Shown: positions 24,591-33,046 of the stretch, piece by piece
Layout: every line of letters starts with the position of its first letter
Position numbering within the stretch: the stretch's first letter is position 1
From: Shewanella holmiensis
Lineage (GTDB): Bacteria > Pseudomonadota > Gammaproteobacteria > Enterobacterales > Shewanellaceae
Reading direction: 5' to 3'
DNA: 40,337 bases
Assembly: GCF_025370255.1 (NCBI RefSeq)
Contig: NZ_JAMTCD010000031.1
Coordinates: forward strand, 1-40,337
Program-made: the position numbers and the translations under genes
Notes under the pieces: generated by a model
Database searches by the model: none
Seen by the model: the letters and a program-made list of their open reading frames with translations, nothing else
What the model was told of the DNA's origin: nothing

Positions 24591-25089
24591 TAATTCCAAT
24601 TGGTTTTATGTTGTTTCTGTTTAGGTTAGCTGGTTAAGGGCGTGTTTTGAATTTGTCGGCATTGTATTGCCACTGCAGATTGATGCTCTGGGTCGAAAAC
24701 AATAGCACATGTTTTACTCATCAAATCCTATTGCTTGGTCGCTTTTTATACTAGCCTTATAATTTAAGATAACCGTAATCATACTTAATGAAATGCTCAT
24801 AAACTAAACATTTAAATATCAGATAACACTTATTTGTTTAATTTGTATGCATGCATTGTAATTATAGCTGGAGGCGTTAAGTTAGTTTGTTTTTGTTGTT
24901 ATGTTTGTTGCTTTTTGGTGGGTGTATTGGCGTTATTGTAATGATTGTTGTGTGTTATTTATTCGTCTTCAGTTATATTCCCGCTCCCCCAATAATTGGT
25001 TAAAAAATAAACCAAAATAGCTAGAGGGTAATAATGGGTTTTATAACAGTGCTGTTTGATAATGTTGACATTAAGCTGGAGAGATAGCG
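24591..25089. other. Divergent regulatory region, 499 bp
   Basis: This region lies between the hybrid kinase (minus) and the HD-GYP regulator (plus) and should carry both promoters. I see no gene. It contains the palindrome ATGCATGCAT (24847-24856) and an 80-bp stretch at 24881-24960 that is 70 of 80 G or T on the plus strand. The strong GGAGAG at 25078-25083 belongs to the HD-GYP gene. No promoter is clear enough to place. Confidence 0.5.
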
Positions 25090-26148
25090 GTGAATGAAAT
25101 GACAGTGAAACCTACGATTCTAGTCGTTGATGATATGCCGGATAATATTCGAATTATTCACGGTGTTTTAGCAGATAAATTTACTGTAAGAGCTGCGACA
25201 TCAGGCCAAAAAGCATTGGAACTTGCTCTTATGGAACCGCTTCCAGACCTCATTTTATTAGATGTTATGATGCCAATAATGAATGGGTTTGAAGTTTGTC
25301 AGCAACTAAAGCTTGATCCCAATACAAGCCGAATCCCCATTATTTTTGTCACGGCTAAAACGGAAGAATGGGATGAGCAAACGGGTTTAGAATTAGGCGC
25401 AGTTGATTATATTTGTAAACCAATCAGTCCTGCTGTGTTAACGGTTAGAGTCAAAAATCAATTAGCATTGGCAAATCAAGCTAGGCAGCTTGAAGATCTA
25501 GTCAAATTACGAACTAAAGAACTAGAAAACACTCGCCATAAAATTATCCTTAAATTAGGTCGAGCTGCTGAATTTAGGGATAATGAAACCGGCTTACATA
25601 TTGTTAGAATCGGTCATTTAAGCCAGATGTTGGCGCAGCATATCGGTGCTACTGACACATGGTGCGAGCACATTTTGCATGCTTCGCCTATGCATGATAT
25701 TGGCAAGATTGGTATCCCAGATGCCATTTTATTAAAGCCGGGTAGGCTAACTGACGATGAACGCACCATTATGCAGCGACATCCCATACTGGGTGCTGAA
25801 ATTTTAGAGGATGACGATAACGCCCCATTGCTGGTTATGGCAAAAGAAATCGCGTTATATCACCATGAACATTGGAATGGTAATGGCTACCCAACTGGCA
25901 TAAGTGGTAAAGATATTCCTTTAAGTGCCAGAATCGTTGCCATAGTTGATGTGTTTGATGCGTTAACGTCTACTCGACCCTATAAAAAACCATGGCCGAC
26001 ACAAACTGCATTAGATTATATTGCTGACGGTGCAGGTAAACAATTTGATCCCGATTTAGTGACGGCTTTTTTAGCATGTCGCGATAAAGTCGAACAAATA
26101 AAATTACAGTTTTGGGAACCTGAATCGCCAGAACAACCGATGAGTTAA
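25090..26148 (+). CDS. Response regulator with HD-GYP output, c-di-GMP phosphodiesterase
   Basis: The protein has 352 residues from GTG 25090, which has GGAGAG 6 nt upstream; ATG 25099 is too far from a ribosome site. An N-terminal receiver (about 8-128) has the DD pocket, acceptor Asp 58 in LILLDVMMP and Lys 110. A coiled-coil linker (about 130-155) leads to an HD-GYP domain with MHDIGKIGIP (His 202, Asp 203), HHEHWNGNGYPTG (the GYP motif near 266-268), and the DVFDALTS stretch. HD-GYP domains degrade cyclic di-GMP. All the expected metal and catalytic residues I can identify are present, so the enzyme should be active. It is divergent from the hybrid kinase and may be its output; this is inference. 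ppiB lies 31 bp downstream. Confidence 0.93.
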   Translation: MNEMTVKPTILVVDDMPDNIRIIHGVLADKFTVRAATSGQKALELALMEPLPDLILLDVMMPIMNGFEVCQQLKLDPNTSRIPIIFVTAKTEEWDEQTGLELGAVDYICKPISPAVLTVRVKNQLALANQARQLEDLVKLRTKELENTRHKIILKLGRAAEFRDNETGLHIVRIGHLSQMLAQHIGATDTWCEHILHASPMHDIGKIGIPDAILLKPGRLTDDERTIMQRHPILGAEILEDDDNAPLLVMAKEIALYHHEHWNGNGYPTGISGKDIPLSARIVAIVDVFDALTSTRPYKKPWPTQTALDYIADGAGKQFDPDLVTAFLACRDKVEQIKLQFWEPESPEQPMS

Positions 26149-26179
26149 TCCTTTTTTACCTTTAAATTAACGAGCCATT

Positions 26180-26677
26180 ATGACCATTATTTTCACCACT
26201 AACGTTGGCGATATTCACATTGAAATTGATCTAGAAAAAGCGCCCGTGAGTTCAAAAAACTTTTTAAGATATTGTCAGGAAGGCTTTTACGAACAGACTA
26301 TTTTTCATCGTGTGATTAAAGGTTTTATGATTCAAGGCGGGGGCTTTACCGCCAATATGGAAGAAAAACCCACCCACGCGCCGATTGTGAATGAGGCTAA
26401 TCGTGGGCTAAGCAATGTATTAGGCACCATTGCAATGGCACGCACAGATGCACCGCATTCGGCTACCGGGCAATTTTTTATCAATACTGCTAACAACAGC
26501 TTTCTTGATCATACCGCAACCACCAATAATGGTTGGGGGTATGCCGTTTTTGGTAAAGTCATTGCTGGCATTGACGTGGTTAAGCAAATTGAAAAGGTAA
26601 AAACAACGACTAAAGCGGGCCATGAAGATGTGCCTAAAACACCTATTATGATTGAGTCTGTCACCATAGTTGAATAG
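26180..26677 (+). CDS. ppiB: Cytosolic cyclophilin-type peptidyl-prolyl isomerase B
   Basis: The 165-residue protein is a minimal cyclophilin with no signal peptide, so cytosolic. Its marks are the N-terminal TNVGDIHIEIDLEKAP, FHRVIKGFMIQGGGF (with the catalytic Arg), the GTIAMART segment, and the substrate pocket residues SATGQFFIN and WGYAVFGKV. It speeds cis-trans isomerisation of Xaa-Pro bonds. It matches E. coli PpiB in length (164). It is 31 bp after the HD-GYP gene and may share its transcript, although the functions look unrelated. A terminator follows at 26725-26758. Confidence 0.95.
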   Translation: MTIIFTTNVGDIHIEIDLEKAPVSSKNFLRYCQEGFYEQTIFHRVIKGFMIQGGGFTANMEEKPTHAPIVNEANRGLSNVLGTIAMARTDAPHSATGQFFINTANNSFLDHTATTNNGWGYAVFGKVIAGIDVVKQIEKVKTTTKAGHEDVPKTPIMIESVTIVE

Positions 26678-26724
26678 ACGAGTGATCACTTAACCGCTAG
26701 TACAATAGGCGGTGAATATGAAAT

Positions 26725-26758
26725 GGACTAACACAGCCTGTTGTTAGTCCTCTTTTAT
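26725..26758 (+). terminator. Rho-independent terminator after ppiB
   Basis: GGACTAACA (26725-26733) pairs with TGTTAGTCC (26742-26750) and is followed by TCTTTTAT. In the rest of the gap to 27018 I see nothing beyond AT-rich spacer and a ribosome site AAGGA before the next gene. Confidence 0.7.
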
Positions 26759-27018
26759 GGCGATGATTTTTATCTTTATACTCAAATGCCATTTTTAACG
26801 GGTAAATAGCCGACATTTTTGGTGTTTTCTAAGTGTTTATTAGTCAAGACTAACCATATTGTAGATTTAATAAGACGCTGTTATTTATCGTTTTTCATTG
26901 TTTGTTTCATTTCCCTTTAATCTTACCCCGCTAGCTTCTTCATTATTCTGCTTATTAATGTTAAAACTATGAATGCCGCTTTATTGCTAATACTTGTACT
27001 CACTAGATTAAGGACACT

Positions 27019-27801
27019 ATGCAGCTTTCTGACACCGATTTTCAGCGTTTAAAGCAAGCAAAGCAATTGCTAGAAAATCCTGGGCTGGCCGCCAAAATTA
27101 CTGATGCAATAGGTAAACCGATTGAACACGGTTTTGCTTTATTACCTAAAACCGTGAGCAATGGCATTGGTAAAATCACTCAAATGGCATTAACCAAAGC
27201 GGTTGATGCGGCACTGTTTACCTTAAAAGATGCGTCATACACACAGTCTTCCGATAAATGGCACAAGCTTGGTGTCGCACTGAGCGGCGGTGTCGGCGGC
27301 TTTTTTGGTTTAAGTGCCTTAGCGATTGAGTTACCTATTTCAACCACCATCATGTTACGTTCAATAGCCGACATTGCTCGCAGTGAAGGTGAGCAGTTGA
27401 GCGATTTAGCAACCAAAATGGCCTGCATAGAAGTGTTTGCGTTTGGGGGGGAAAGTCTTGATGATGATCAAGCAGAAACGGGCTATTTTGCCGTTCGCAC
27501 CGTATTAGCTAATTCAATAGCTGAATCAGCGCAATATGTAGCAACCAAAGGGTTCAGTAAAGAAGCCGCGCCAATGATGGTAAAAATTGTCACAATAGTG
27601 GCCGAACGATTTGGCGTGCAAGTGACCCAAAAAATAGCGGCGCAAGCCGTACCTGCTATTGGCGCAGCAGGCGGTGCCATCATCAATACATTATTTATTG
27701 ATCATTTTCAGGATATGGCTAGAGGTCATTTTGTTGTTCGTGGATTAGAACGAAAATATGGCGAACAACAGATAAGGGAGTGTTACGAGGCGATTCAGTA
27801 A
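27019..27801 (+). CDS. EcsC-family protein
   Basis: The 260-residue protein matches the EcsC family in its pattern of alpha helices and glycine-rich stretches. One is KLGVALSGGVGGFFGLSALAIELPISTTIMLRSIADIARSEGE, with the family core ELP-x-[ST]-TT-x-[IM]-x-RS-IA-IAR. A second glycine/alanine-rich stretch (AVPAIGAAGGAIINTLF) lies near the C-terminus. The hydrophobic segments suggest membrane association. In Bacillus EcsC lies beside an ABC transporter, but its molecular function is not settled. No transporter is nearby here. It starts at ATG 27019 after AAGGA and lies 46 bp before the FG-GAP gene, so the two are probably cotranscribed. Confidence 0.85.
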   Translation: MQLSDTDFQRLKQAKQLLENPGLAAKITDAIGKPIEHGFALLPKTVSNGIGKITQMALTKAVDAALFTLKDASYTQSSDKWHKLGVALSGGVGGFFGLSALAIELPISTTIMLRSIADIARSEGEQLSDLATKMACIEVFAFGGESLDDDQAETGYFAVRTVLANSIAESAQYVATKGFSKEAAPMMVKIVTIVAERFGVQVTQKIAAQAVPAIGAAGGAIINTLFIDHFQDMARGHFVVRGLERKYGEQQIRECYEAIQ

Positions 27802-27847
27802 TACAGACTATGTCAGCACTTTCATCAACATCAAGGACAGAATAACA

Positions 27848-29425
27848 ATGAGATTACCCACCATGGTTAAAGGGATTATTGGCTCAACAGTCTTGTTATC
27901 AGCGTTGAGTACAGGTGTCGCAGTCGCCAATGAAAAACTCACTTTTTTAGAATATACCCTTGAGGCGGACATTGAACTGGTTCAACCCGTTATATCAGCC
28001 AATATTATGGACAACGAAGGTAATGAACTTGTCGTGATTGGCGTAGATGAAAAATATCAGCGTTGGTTGTATGTGTATGGTTTCAAAGAGGACAAGCTGA
28101 GTTTACTTGATAAACAGCCTATTGATCCCTCATTGTTTCGTTACGATGTCTATCAACCCGAAGAGGAAAGTGAAAAACTTCAGCTACAAAAACTGTACTT
28201 TTTGAGCGCAGATAGCTTGTGGCAGTATCAGCCAGGTCATCCGGTGTTGGCAGCCATCTCAGAAGAATCAACCCAAGGTCAAATTAATAAAGTTGCACCA
28301 ATCAGTTCTATTACGTTAACTCCTAAAGCCGATTATATTTCCCGTGGTAATTTTGTAAAAGATATCAATAATGATGGTATTGCAGATATCGTTTTGAGTG
28401 ACTTTAAAACTCTACACCTACTACTGGCAAATAATAATCCCGTTAGCGACTTACAAACCTTTACCTTGCAGTCATTACCACTTTTACCAAACATTGAATT
28501 AACCGATAGTGGAGCGGAATATAGCCAGCCAGAATTGTATTTTTCCGATGCGAATTTTGATAATCGTGATGACATTATTAAAGTTGGCGAAGGTTTATTA
28601 GAAGTGTATTTTCAAAAAGATAATGGCCAGTTTACACCTAACGCAACATTTATTTCAGTCAGTCAGCCCATTAGTGGCGTGGATTGGTGGAAGAAGCGTG
28701 ATGCCTATGGTCGGCAGTTAGATCAAAGTGATTTGCTGTATCGAAAAGTAGAAAAAATTGCCGATATCAATGCTGATGGCATAACCGATTTAGTGATTAG
28801 ATACACCAAAAGTAGCGGGGTATTTGATCGCAGTAATGACTACGAAGTCTACCTTGGCAGCAACAAAAATAATGTACTCAGTTTTGGCCGAAAACCTAGC
28901 AGTGTCATCCGAGCTGACGGTACATTAACAGGGCTAAGTTTTGTTGATTTAAACAAAGATAACCAATTTGAAGTTGTGGTGTCAGGGTTTGATATTGGCG
29001 TATCTCAAGTTGTCGGGGCATTGCTGTCAGGCAGTATTGATCAAGATGTGTACGTATTCAAAATGGACAATGCATTTCAGTTTCCTAAACAAGCTAATGT
29101 TACCAAAGAAGTGGAGTTAAGTTTTAGCTTAACGTCAGGTCAAACCGGTGAGCCTGTGATTACCTTAGGCGATTTAAATGGTGATGGATTTAAAGAGTTA
29201 TTGTTGTCCGATACCGAAAAACGCCTAAAAATATTTCAAGGCCAAAGTGGTGACTCGCCATTTGCGAGAAGCAGTGATGAGTTAGCCTTTACCTTGCCAA
29301 CAGAAGGTTCAATGGTGTCGGTAACAGATATCAATCACGATGGAAAAGAGGATTTAGTGGTGCATTATGGCCGCCAGGATGCCAAAGAGATGCAGCGTAA
29401 GGTGATTGTGTTTGTCGCTCAATAA
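27848..29425 (+). CDS. Secreted FG-GAP/VCBS repeat protein
   Basis: The 525-residue protein has a signal peptide (cleavage near residue 27, after VAVA) and at least six calcium-loop repeats of the FG-GAP/VCBS type. They are DINNDGIADIVL near 172, DANFDNRDDI near 234, DINADGITDLV near 306, DLNKDNQFEVV near 367, DLNGDGFKELL near 442 and DINHDGKEDLV near 494. These indicate a calcium-binding beta-propeller. Such proteins are exported and used in cell-surface contact or as substrate-binding modules. No catalytic domain or membrane anchor is visible. It follows the EcsC gene by 46 bp, an arrangement that hints at joint function. No terminator directly follows; a 514-bp gap leads to hcp. Confidence 0.85.
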   Translation: MRLPTMVKGIIGSTVLLSALSTGVAVANEKLTFLEYTLEADIELVQPVISANIMDNEGNELVVIGVDEKYQRWLYVYGFKEDKLSLLDKQPIDPSLFRYDVYQPEEESEKLQLQKLYFLSADSLWQYQPGHPVLAAISEESTQGQINKVAPISSITLTPKADYISRGNFVKDINNDGIADIVLSDFKTLHLLLANNNPVSDLQTFTLQSLPLLPNIELTDSGAEYSQPELYFSDANFDNRDDIIKVGEGLLEVYFQKDNGQFTPNATFISVSQPISGVDWWKKRDAYGRQLDQSDLLYRKVEKIADINADGITDLVIRYTKSSGVFDRSNDYEVYLGSNKNNVLSFGRKPSSVIRADGTLTGLSFVDLNKDNQFEVVVSGFDIGVSQVVGALLSGSIDQDVYVFKMDNAFQFPKQANVTKEVELSFSLTSGQTGEPVITLGDLNGDGFKELLLSDTEKRLKIFQGQSGDSPFARSSDELAFTLPTEGSMVSVTDINHDGKEDLVVHYGRQDAKEMQRKVIVFVAQ

Positions 29426-29511
29426 GGTTGAAGGCCATAATGAGTTGGTCGCAATTATAGATAGCACTCAGCTGTACTAGCTCAGCATTGACAGTCTTTG
29501 TTTTTGTCTTG

Positions 29512-29529
29512 TTGACCTGAACAGGTCAA
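29512..29529. repeat. Perfect palindrome TTGACCTG-AA-CAGGTCAA
   Basis: Eight-base arms flank AA in the FG-GAP/hcp gap. There is no T tract after it, so it looks like a protein-binding operator rather than a terminator. The bound factor is unknown. Confidence 0.5.
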
Positions 29530-29551
29530 TTAAACTGTTAGCCTATCTCTT

Positions 29552-29588
29552 AGTGCGGTGCAGGAGAGTCATTCGCTTGCATTGCACT
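29552..29588. repeat. Inverted repeat with G-U pairs, possible leader RNA hairpin
   Basis: An 11-base arm (29552-29562) can pair with 29578-29588 with two G-U wobbles (on the plus-strand RNA), leaving a 15-nt loop. It is about 350 bp before hcp. No riboswitch family was recognised. Confidence 0.35.
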
Positions 29589-29814
29589 TACCCCCTTGAT
29601 GCGAGTATCAGTATTATTCAGTACCGTCTGCAATTGAAAATCTAGACATATAAGCCTTTGTTTAGATTATTTTTCATATCAATCTATCCGCATCGACAGT
29701 TGCCCTGACAATGCTTTCGGCAAAATATTCAAGGGTAAATATTATTCTGATTGCAATGCTTGTGTTTGGTTAATTACAGCAACCTTGCCACAAATACTTA
29801 AGCATTTTCTTAAC

Positions 29815-29828
29815 GTGATAGCGATCAT
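29815..29828. promoter_or_regulatory. FNR/CRP-type candidate site upstream of hcp
   Basis: GTGATAGCGATCAT matches the FNR consensus TTGATnnnnATCAA in eight of ten defined positions. It also fits a weak CRP half-site pair. It lies about 112 bp before the hcp ATG. Anaerobic activation of hcp by FNR is known in E. coli. Confidence 0.5.
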
Positions 29829-29894
29829 AAAAACACACATTGAACGCAAAAGAGTCTTTAGCTTTACGCTGTAAAGAGTAAACTGCGCTAAAAC

Positions 29895-29911
29895 ATGTAA
29901 AAATTATACAT
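29895..29911. promoter_or_regulatory. NsrR-like candidate operator before hcp
   Basis: ATGTAAAAATTATACAT is an imperfect palindrome of 17 bases, the spacing of the NsrR site ATGCATTTnAAATGCAT, with flanking AA and TT positions also kept in part. It is 28 bp before the hcp ATG. NsrR is a nitric oxide sensor that represses hcp in enteric relatives. Confidence 0.5.
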
Positions 29912-29939
29912 GATTAAATAAGTAAAGCAGGAGTGTGTT

Positions 29940-31598
29940 ATGTTTTGTGTACAATGTGAGCAAACAATTAAAACCCCAGCGGGAAATGGCTGTAGTTATT
30001 CTCAAGGTATGTGTGGCAAGTTAGCTTCAACATCCGATCTACAAGACTTGCTAATTTACATGCTGCAAGGCGTATCAGCTTATGCAGTCAAAGCCCGCGA
30101 GATGGGTATTGTAAATGGCAACATTGACACGTTTGTGCCTAAAGCATTCTTCTCAACCCTGACTAACGTGAACTTTGATGATGACCGTTTAATCGGTTAT
30201 GCCCAACAAGCCCAAGCTTACCGTGAGCAATTAAAAACGGCTTATGAAGCAGCTTGCCAAGAAAAGGGCATTGATGCGGTAGTGATCCCAGCACAAGGCA
30301 CCTTAAACCTTGCTGCAAGTAAACTTGAAATGTTAGAGCAAGCACCAGTGGCTTTACTCAATCGTGGTGAAGTACATGAAGATATTTTAGGGTTACGTTT
30401 GTTATGTCTTTACGGTTTGAAAGGGGCAGCGGCTTATATGGAGCATGCCCGCGTACTTGATCAAACTGATGCTGATATTGCTGCTGAATTCCATCAAATC
30501 ATGGCCTTTTTAGGTGAAGATTCGGTTGATGTGGATAAGCTTTTTAACACTGCAATGCAAATTGGTCAGCTTAATTATCGTGTGATGGCGATGTTAGATA
30601 CTGGCGAAACGACAGCATTTGGTCACCCAGAGCCAACTCAAGTCAATACTAAAATTGTGAAAGGTAAAGCGATTTTAGTCTCTGGTCATGACATGAAAGA
30701 TCTAGAGCTAATCTTGCAACAAACCGAAGGTAAAGGGATTAACGTTTTCACCCACGGTGAAATGCTGCCTGCATTAGCGTATCCAGCCTTTAAAAAGTAT
30801 TCCCATTTAGTGGGTAATTTTGGTAGCGCTTGGCAAAACCAGCAAAAAGAATTCTCTAACTTCCCTGGTGCGGTGGTGATGACGTCAAACTGTATTATTG
30901 ACCCTAACGTGGGCGATTACTCTGACCGAATTTTTACCCGTAGCATTGTGGGTTGGCCTGGAGTAAGCCACATTGAAGGTGAAGATTTCAGCGCAGTGAT
31001 CGACAAAGCCTTATCACTTGAAGGTTTTAAATATGACGAAATTCCTCATATGATCACCATTGGCTTTGCGCGCAACGCACTGATGGCCGCTGCGCCAACT
31101 GTGGTTGAAAATGTCAAAAATGGTTCTATTAAACACTTCTTCTTAATCGGTGGCTGTGACGGAGATAAAGCTGAGCGCAGTTACTTTACTGACCTAGCTA
31201 AATCAGTACCTGATGATTCACTTATCCTTACACTAGGTTGTGGTAAGTATAAGTTTAATAAATTGGAATTTGGCGATATCAATGGCATTCCACGTTTACT
31301 CGACGTAGGCCAATGTAATGATGCCTACTCTGCAATTCAATTAGCGTTAGCGTTAAAAGATGTGTTTGAGTGCGACATAAATGAATTGCCATTAAGTTTA
31401 GTGTTGTCGTGGTTTGAGCAAAAAGCGATTGTGGTGTTGTTAACCTTGTTATCTTTAGGGGTTAAAAACATTCGTACTGGTCCAAGTGCCCCAGGTTTCT
31501 TAACTGAAAACCTAGCCAACATCTTAGAACAACAGTTTGGGTTACGCACCACAACTGATGTTGCAACCGATTTAAAAGCCATGATGACTGCGGCGTAA
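29940..31598 (+). CDS. hcp: Hybrid cluster protein (Hcp)
   Basis: The 552-residue protein opens with the four cysteines Cys3, Cys6, Cys18 and Cys25 (MFCVQCEQTIKTPAGNGCSY) that hold the proximal iron-sulphur cluster. In facultative Gram-negative bacteria this spacing holds a [2Fe-2S] cluster. The catalytic hybrid 4Fe-2S-2O cluster ligands fall in the later blocks HDMKDLE, MTSNCIIDP and FFLIGGCDGDKAERSYF. Hcp reduces nitric oxide or hydroxylamine, taking electrons from Hcr. AGGAG lies 6 nt before the ATG. Regulation is suggested by NsrR-like and FNR-like sites upstream. A terminator-like hairpin stands between it and hcr. It is cytosolic. Confidence 0.97.
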   Translation: MFCVQCEQTIKTPAGNGCSYSQGMCGKLASTSDLQDLLIYMLQGVSAYAVKAREMGIVNGNIDTFVPKAFFSTLTNVNFDDDRLIGYAQQAQAYREQLKTAYEAACQEKGIDAVVIPAQGTLNLAASKLEMLEQAPVALLNRGEVHEDILGLRLLCLYGLKGAAAYMEHARVLDQTDADIAAEFHQIMAFLGEDSVDVDKLFNTAMQIGQLNYRVMAMLDTGETTAFGHPEPTQVNTKIVKGKAILVSGHDMKDLELILQQTEGKGINVFTHGEMLPALAYPAFKKYSHLVGNFGSAWQNQQKEFSNFPGAVVMTSNCIIDPNVGDYSDRIFTRSIVGWPGVSHIEGEDFSAVIDKALSLEGFKYDEIPHMITIGFARNALMAAAPTVVENVKNGSIKHFFLIGGCDGDKAERSYFTDLAKSVPDDSLILTLGCGKYKFNKLEFGDINGIPRLLDVGQCNDAYSAIQLALALKDVFECDINELPLSLVLSWFEQKAIVVLLTLLSLGVKNIRTGPSAPGFLTENLANILEQQFGLRTTTDVATDLKAMMTAA

Positions 31599-31608
31599 TA
31601 TAGGTTGG

Positions 31609-31646
31609 ACGGCGATTAAAGTGTTAGGCTTTTATCGCCGTTTTTT
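31609..31646 (+). terminator. Terminator-like hairpin between hcp and hcr
   Basis: Arms of about 13 bases (31609-31621 and 31629-31641) with one mismatch or bulge contain ACGGCGAT/ATCGCCGT and are followed by six T. As it sits between two genes that act together, it may allow partial read-through. Confidence 0.75.
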
Positions 31647-31676
31647 ATGGTTATTTGTTTAGTGTAAAGGTGTTTT

Positions 31677-33029
31677 ATGACAGCCTCAGGATTTTCATTT
31701 TCAGCCGCGTTAGCCTCCGCTCAAACCGAGAAAACCTCGTCATTATCGACAGCCGACAAGTCACTTAAGCCAGCCACGCCTATAGCTGGTGGCTTTTCAT
31801 TTTCAAATGCATTGGCAACAGCGCAAACTGACAAGCAATTAAACGCCACATCGACAACAGCTAAACCTGCGGGGTTTTCGATGACAGGCGCGTTATCCTC
31901 TTTAGGAACGAAAACTAACGTTTCTGAAGCAACGTCAGTTAATGCGGCTAAATTACTGGCTGCAGATAATTGGCTGCGGGGTGAAGTCATATTACGCTGC
32001 GTTGAAAAATGGCACGAAACCCATGACGTAGTGAGTTTTCGATTTCAAGGTGTTGAACCGGTAAAGTTTCACTATAAACCAGGGCAATTTATCACCTTCA
32101 AGCTTGAAATAGACGGTAAGCCCGTTTACCGCAGTTACACCATAGCTTCATCACCTTCACGCCCTTATTCATTGATTGTGACCATTAAACAAATTGAAGG
32201 CGGATTAGTGTCTAATTATCTAGCAGATCAATTAAATGTTAATGATGAAGTGACCGTAGTGGGCCCAGATGGCGCCTTTAATATTATTGATATTCAAGCA
32301 GATAAATATCTGTTTTTAAGTGCTGGAAGTGGGGTGACGCCGATGCACTCTATGTCGCGTTGGCTATGTGATACTGCAGTGGGCAGCGACATTGCATTTG
32401 TGCATAGCGCGCGCAGTGCTGACGATATTATATTTGCAGAAACGATGGCGACTATGGCCGCACGATGTGACAGTTTATCGTTAAGTTACGTGTTAGAAGA
32501 TATAACCGCCAAGCAAAAAGTGATTGATAGTAATCGCAATATACAATGTGCTTTGGGGCGATTAGATATTAGTAAGCTAGCCAATTTGGTGCCTGATTAT
32601 CAGTCGCGAACTGTGTTTATTTGTGGGCCAGAGCCATATATGGCAGCGGTAAAAGCCATGTTGCAACAGGCAAAATTTAATATGACTAACTTTTATCAAG
32701 AAAGCTTCGCTAGCGCACCTCGCACAGTTGCAAATAAAGTATTACTTAGCCCGAGCGAGCATGCTGCTGCGGGGGGCTTTATGTTAAAAATCGCCGATAA
32801 AGATTTTCCACTTGGTAGTGATCAAACCCTACTGGAGGGGATTGAAGCCCAAGGTTTACCCATTATTGCAGCGTGTCGAAATGGCGTGTGCGGTGCCTGT
32901 AAATGCCAAGTCACCACAGGCAGTGTTGTCACGAGTAGTACTGCCACATTAACCACAGATGAAGTCGCCTCTGGCTTTGTTTTAGCCTGCTCAACCAAGA
33001 TTACGTCTGATGTCAATTTAACCTTATAG
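31677..33029 (+). CDS. hcr: NADH oxidoreductase Hcr with an extra N-terminal repeat region
   Basis: Residues from about 97 onward match Hcr: FAD domain with YRSYTIASSP (151-160), NADH domain with FLSAGSGVTPMHS, CGPEPYM, and a C-terminal 2Fe-2S ferredoxin domain with CRNGVCGACKC (Cys 400, 405, 408) and the fourth Cys in VLACS (438). It passes electrons from NADH to Hcp. E. coli Hcr has 322 residues; this one has 450, with about 95 extra at the N-terminus. The extension is Ser/Thr/Ala-rich and holds three copies of GFSxxxALAxAQT, at 5-17, 39-51 and 66-78 (last copy looser). No signal peptide is visible. The start ATG 31677 follows AAAGGTG by 5 nt. Confidence 0.93.
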   Translation: MTASGFSFSAALASAQTEKTSSLSTADKSLKPATPIAGGFSFSNALATAQTDKQLNATSTTAKPAGFSMTGALSSLGTKTNVSEATSVNAAKLLAADNWLRGEVILRCVEKWHETHDVVSFRFQGVEPVKFHYKPGQFITFKLEIDGKPVYRSYTIASSPSRPYSLIVTIKQIEGGLVSNYLADQLNVNDEVTVVGPDGAFNIIDIQADKYLFLSAGSGVTPMHSMSRWLCDTAVGSDIAFVHSARSADDIIFAETMATMAARCDSLSLSYVLEDITAKQKVIDSNRNIQCALGRLDISKLANLVPDYQSRTVFICGPEPYMAAVKAMLQQAKFNMTNFYQESFASAPRTVANKVLLSPSEHAAAGGFMLKIADKDFPLGSDQTLLEGIEAQGLPIIAACRNGVCGACKCQVTTGSVVTSSTATLTTDEVASGFVLACSTKITSDVNLTL

Positions 33030-33046
33030 CGGTTGTTTTATGTTTT

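Noticed and set aside
18023..26148. The signalling cluster as a mobile genomic island
   Set aside because: No integrase, transposase, tRNA or flanking repeat is seen, and its base use looks like that of its neighbours.
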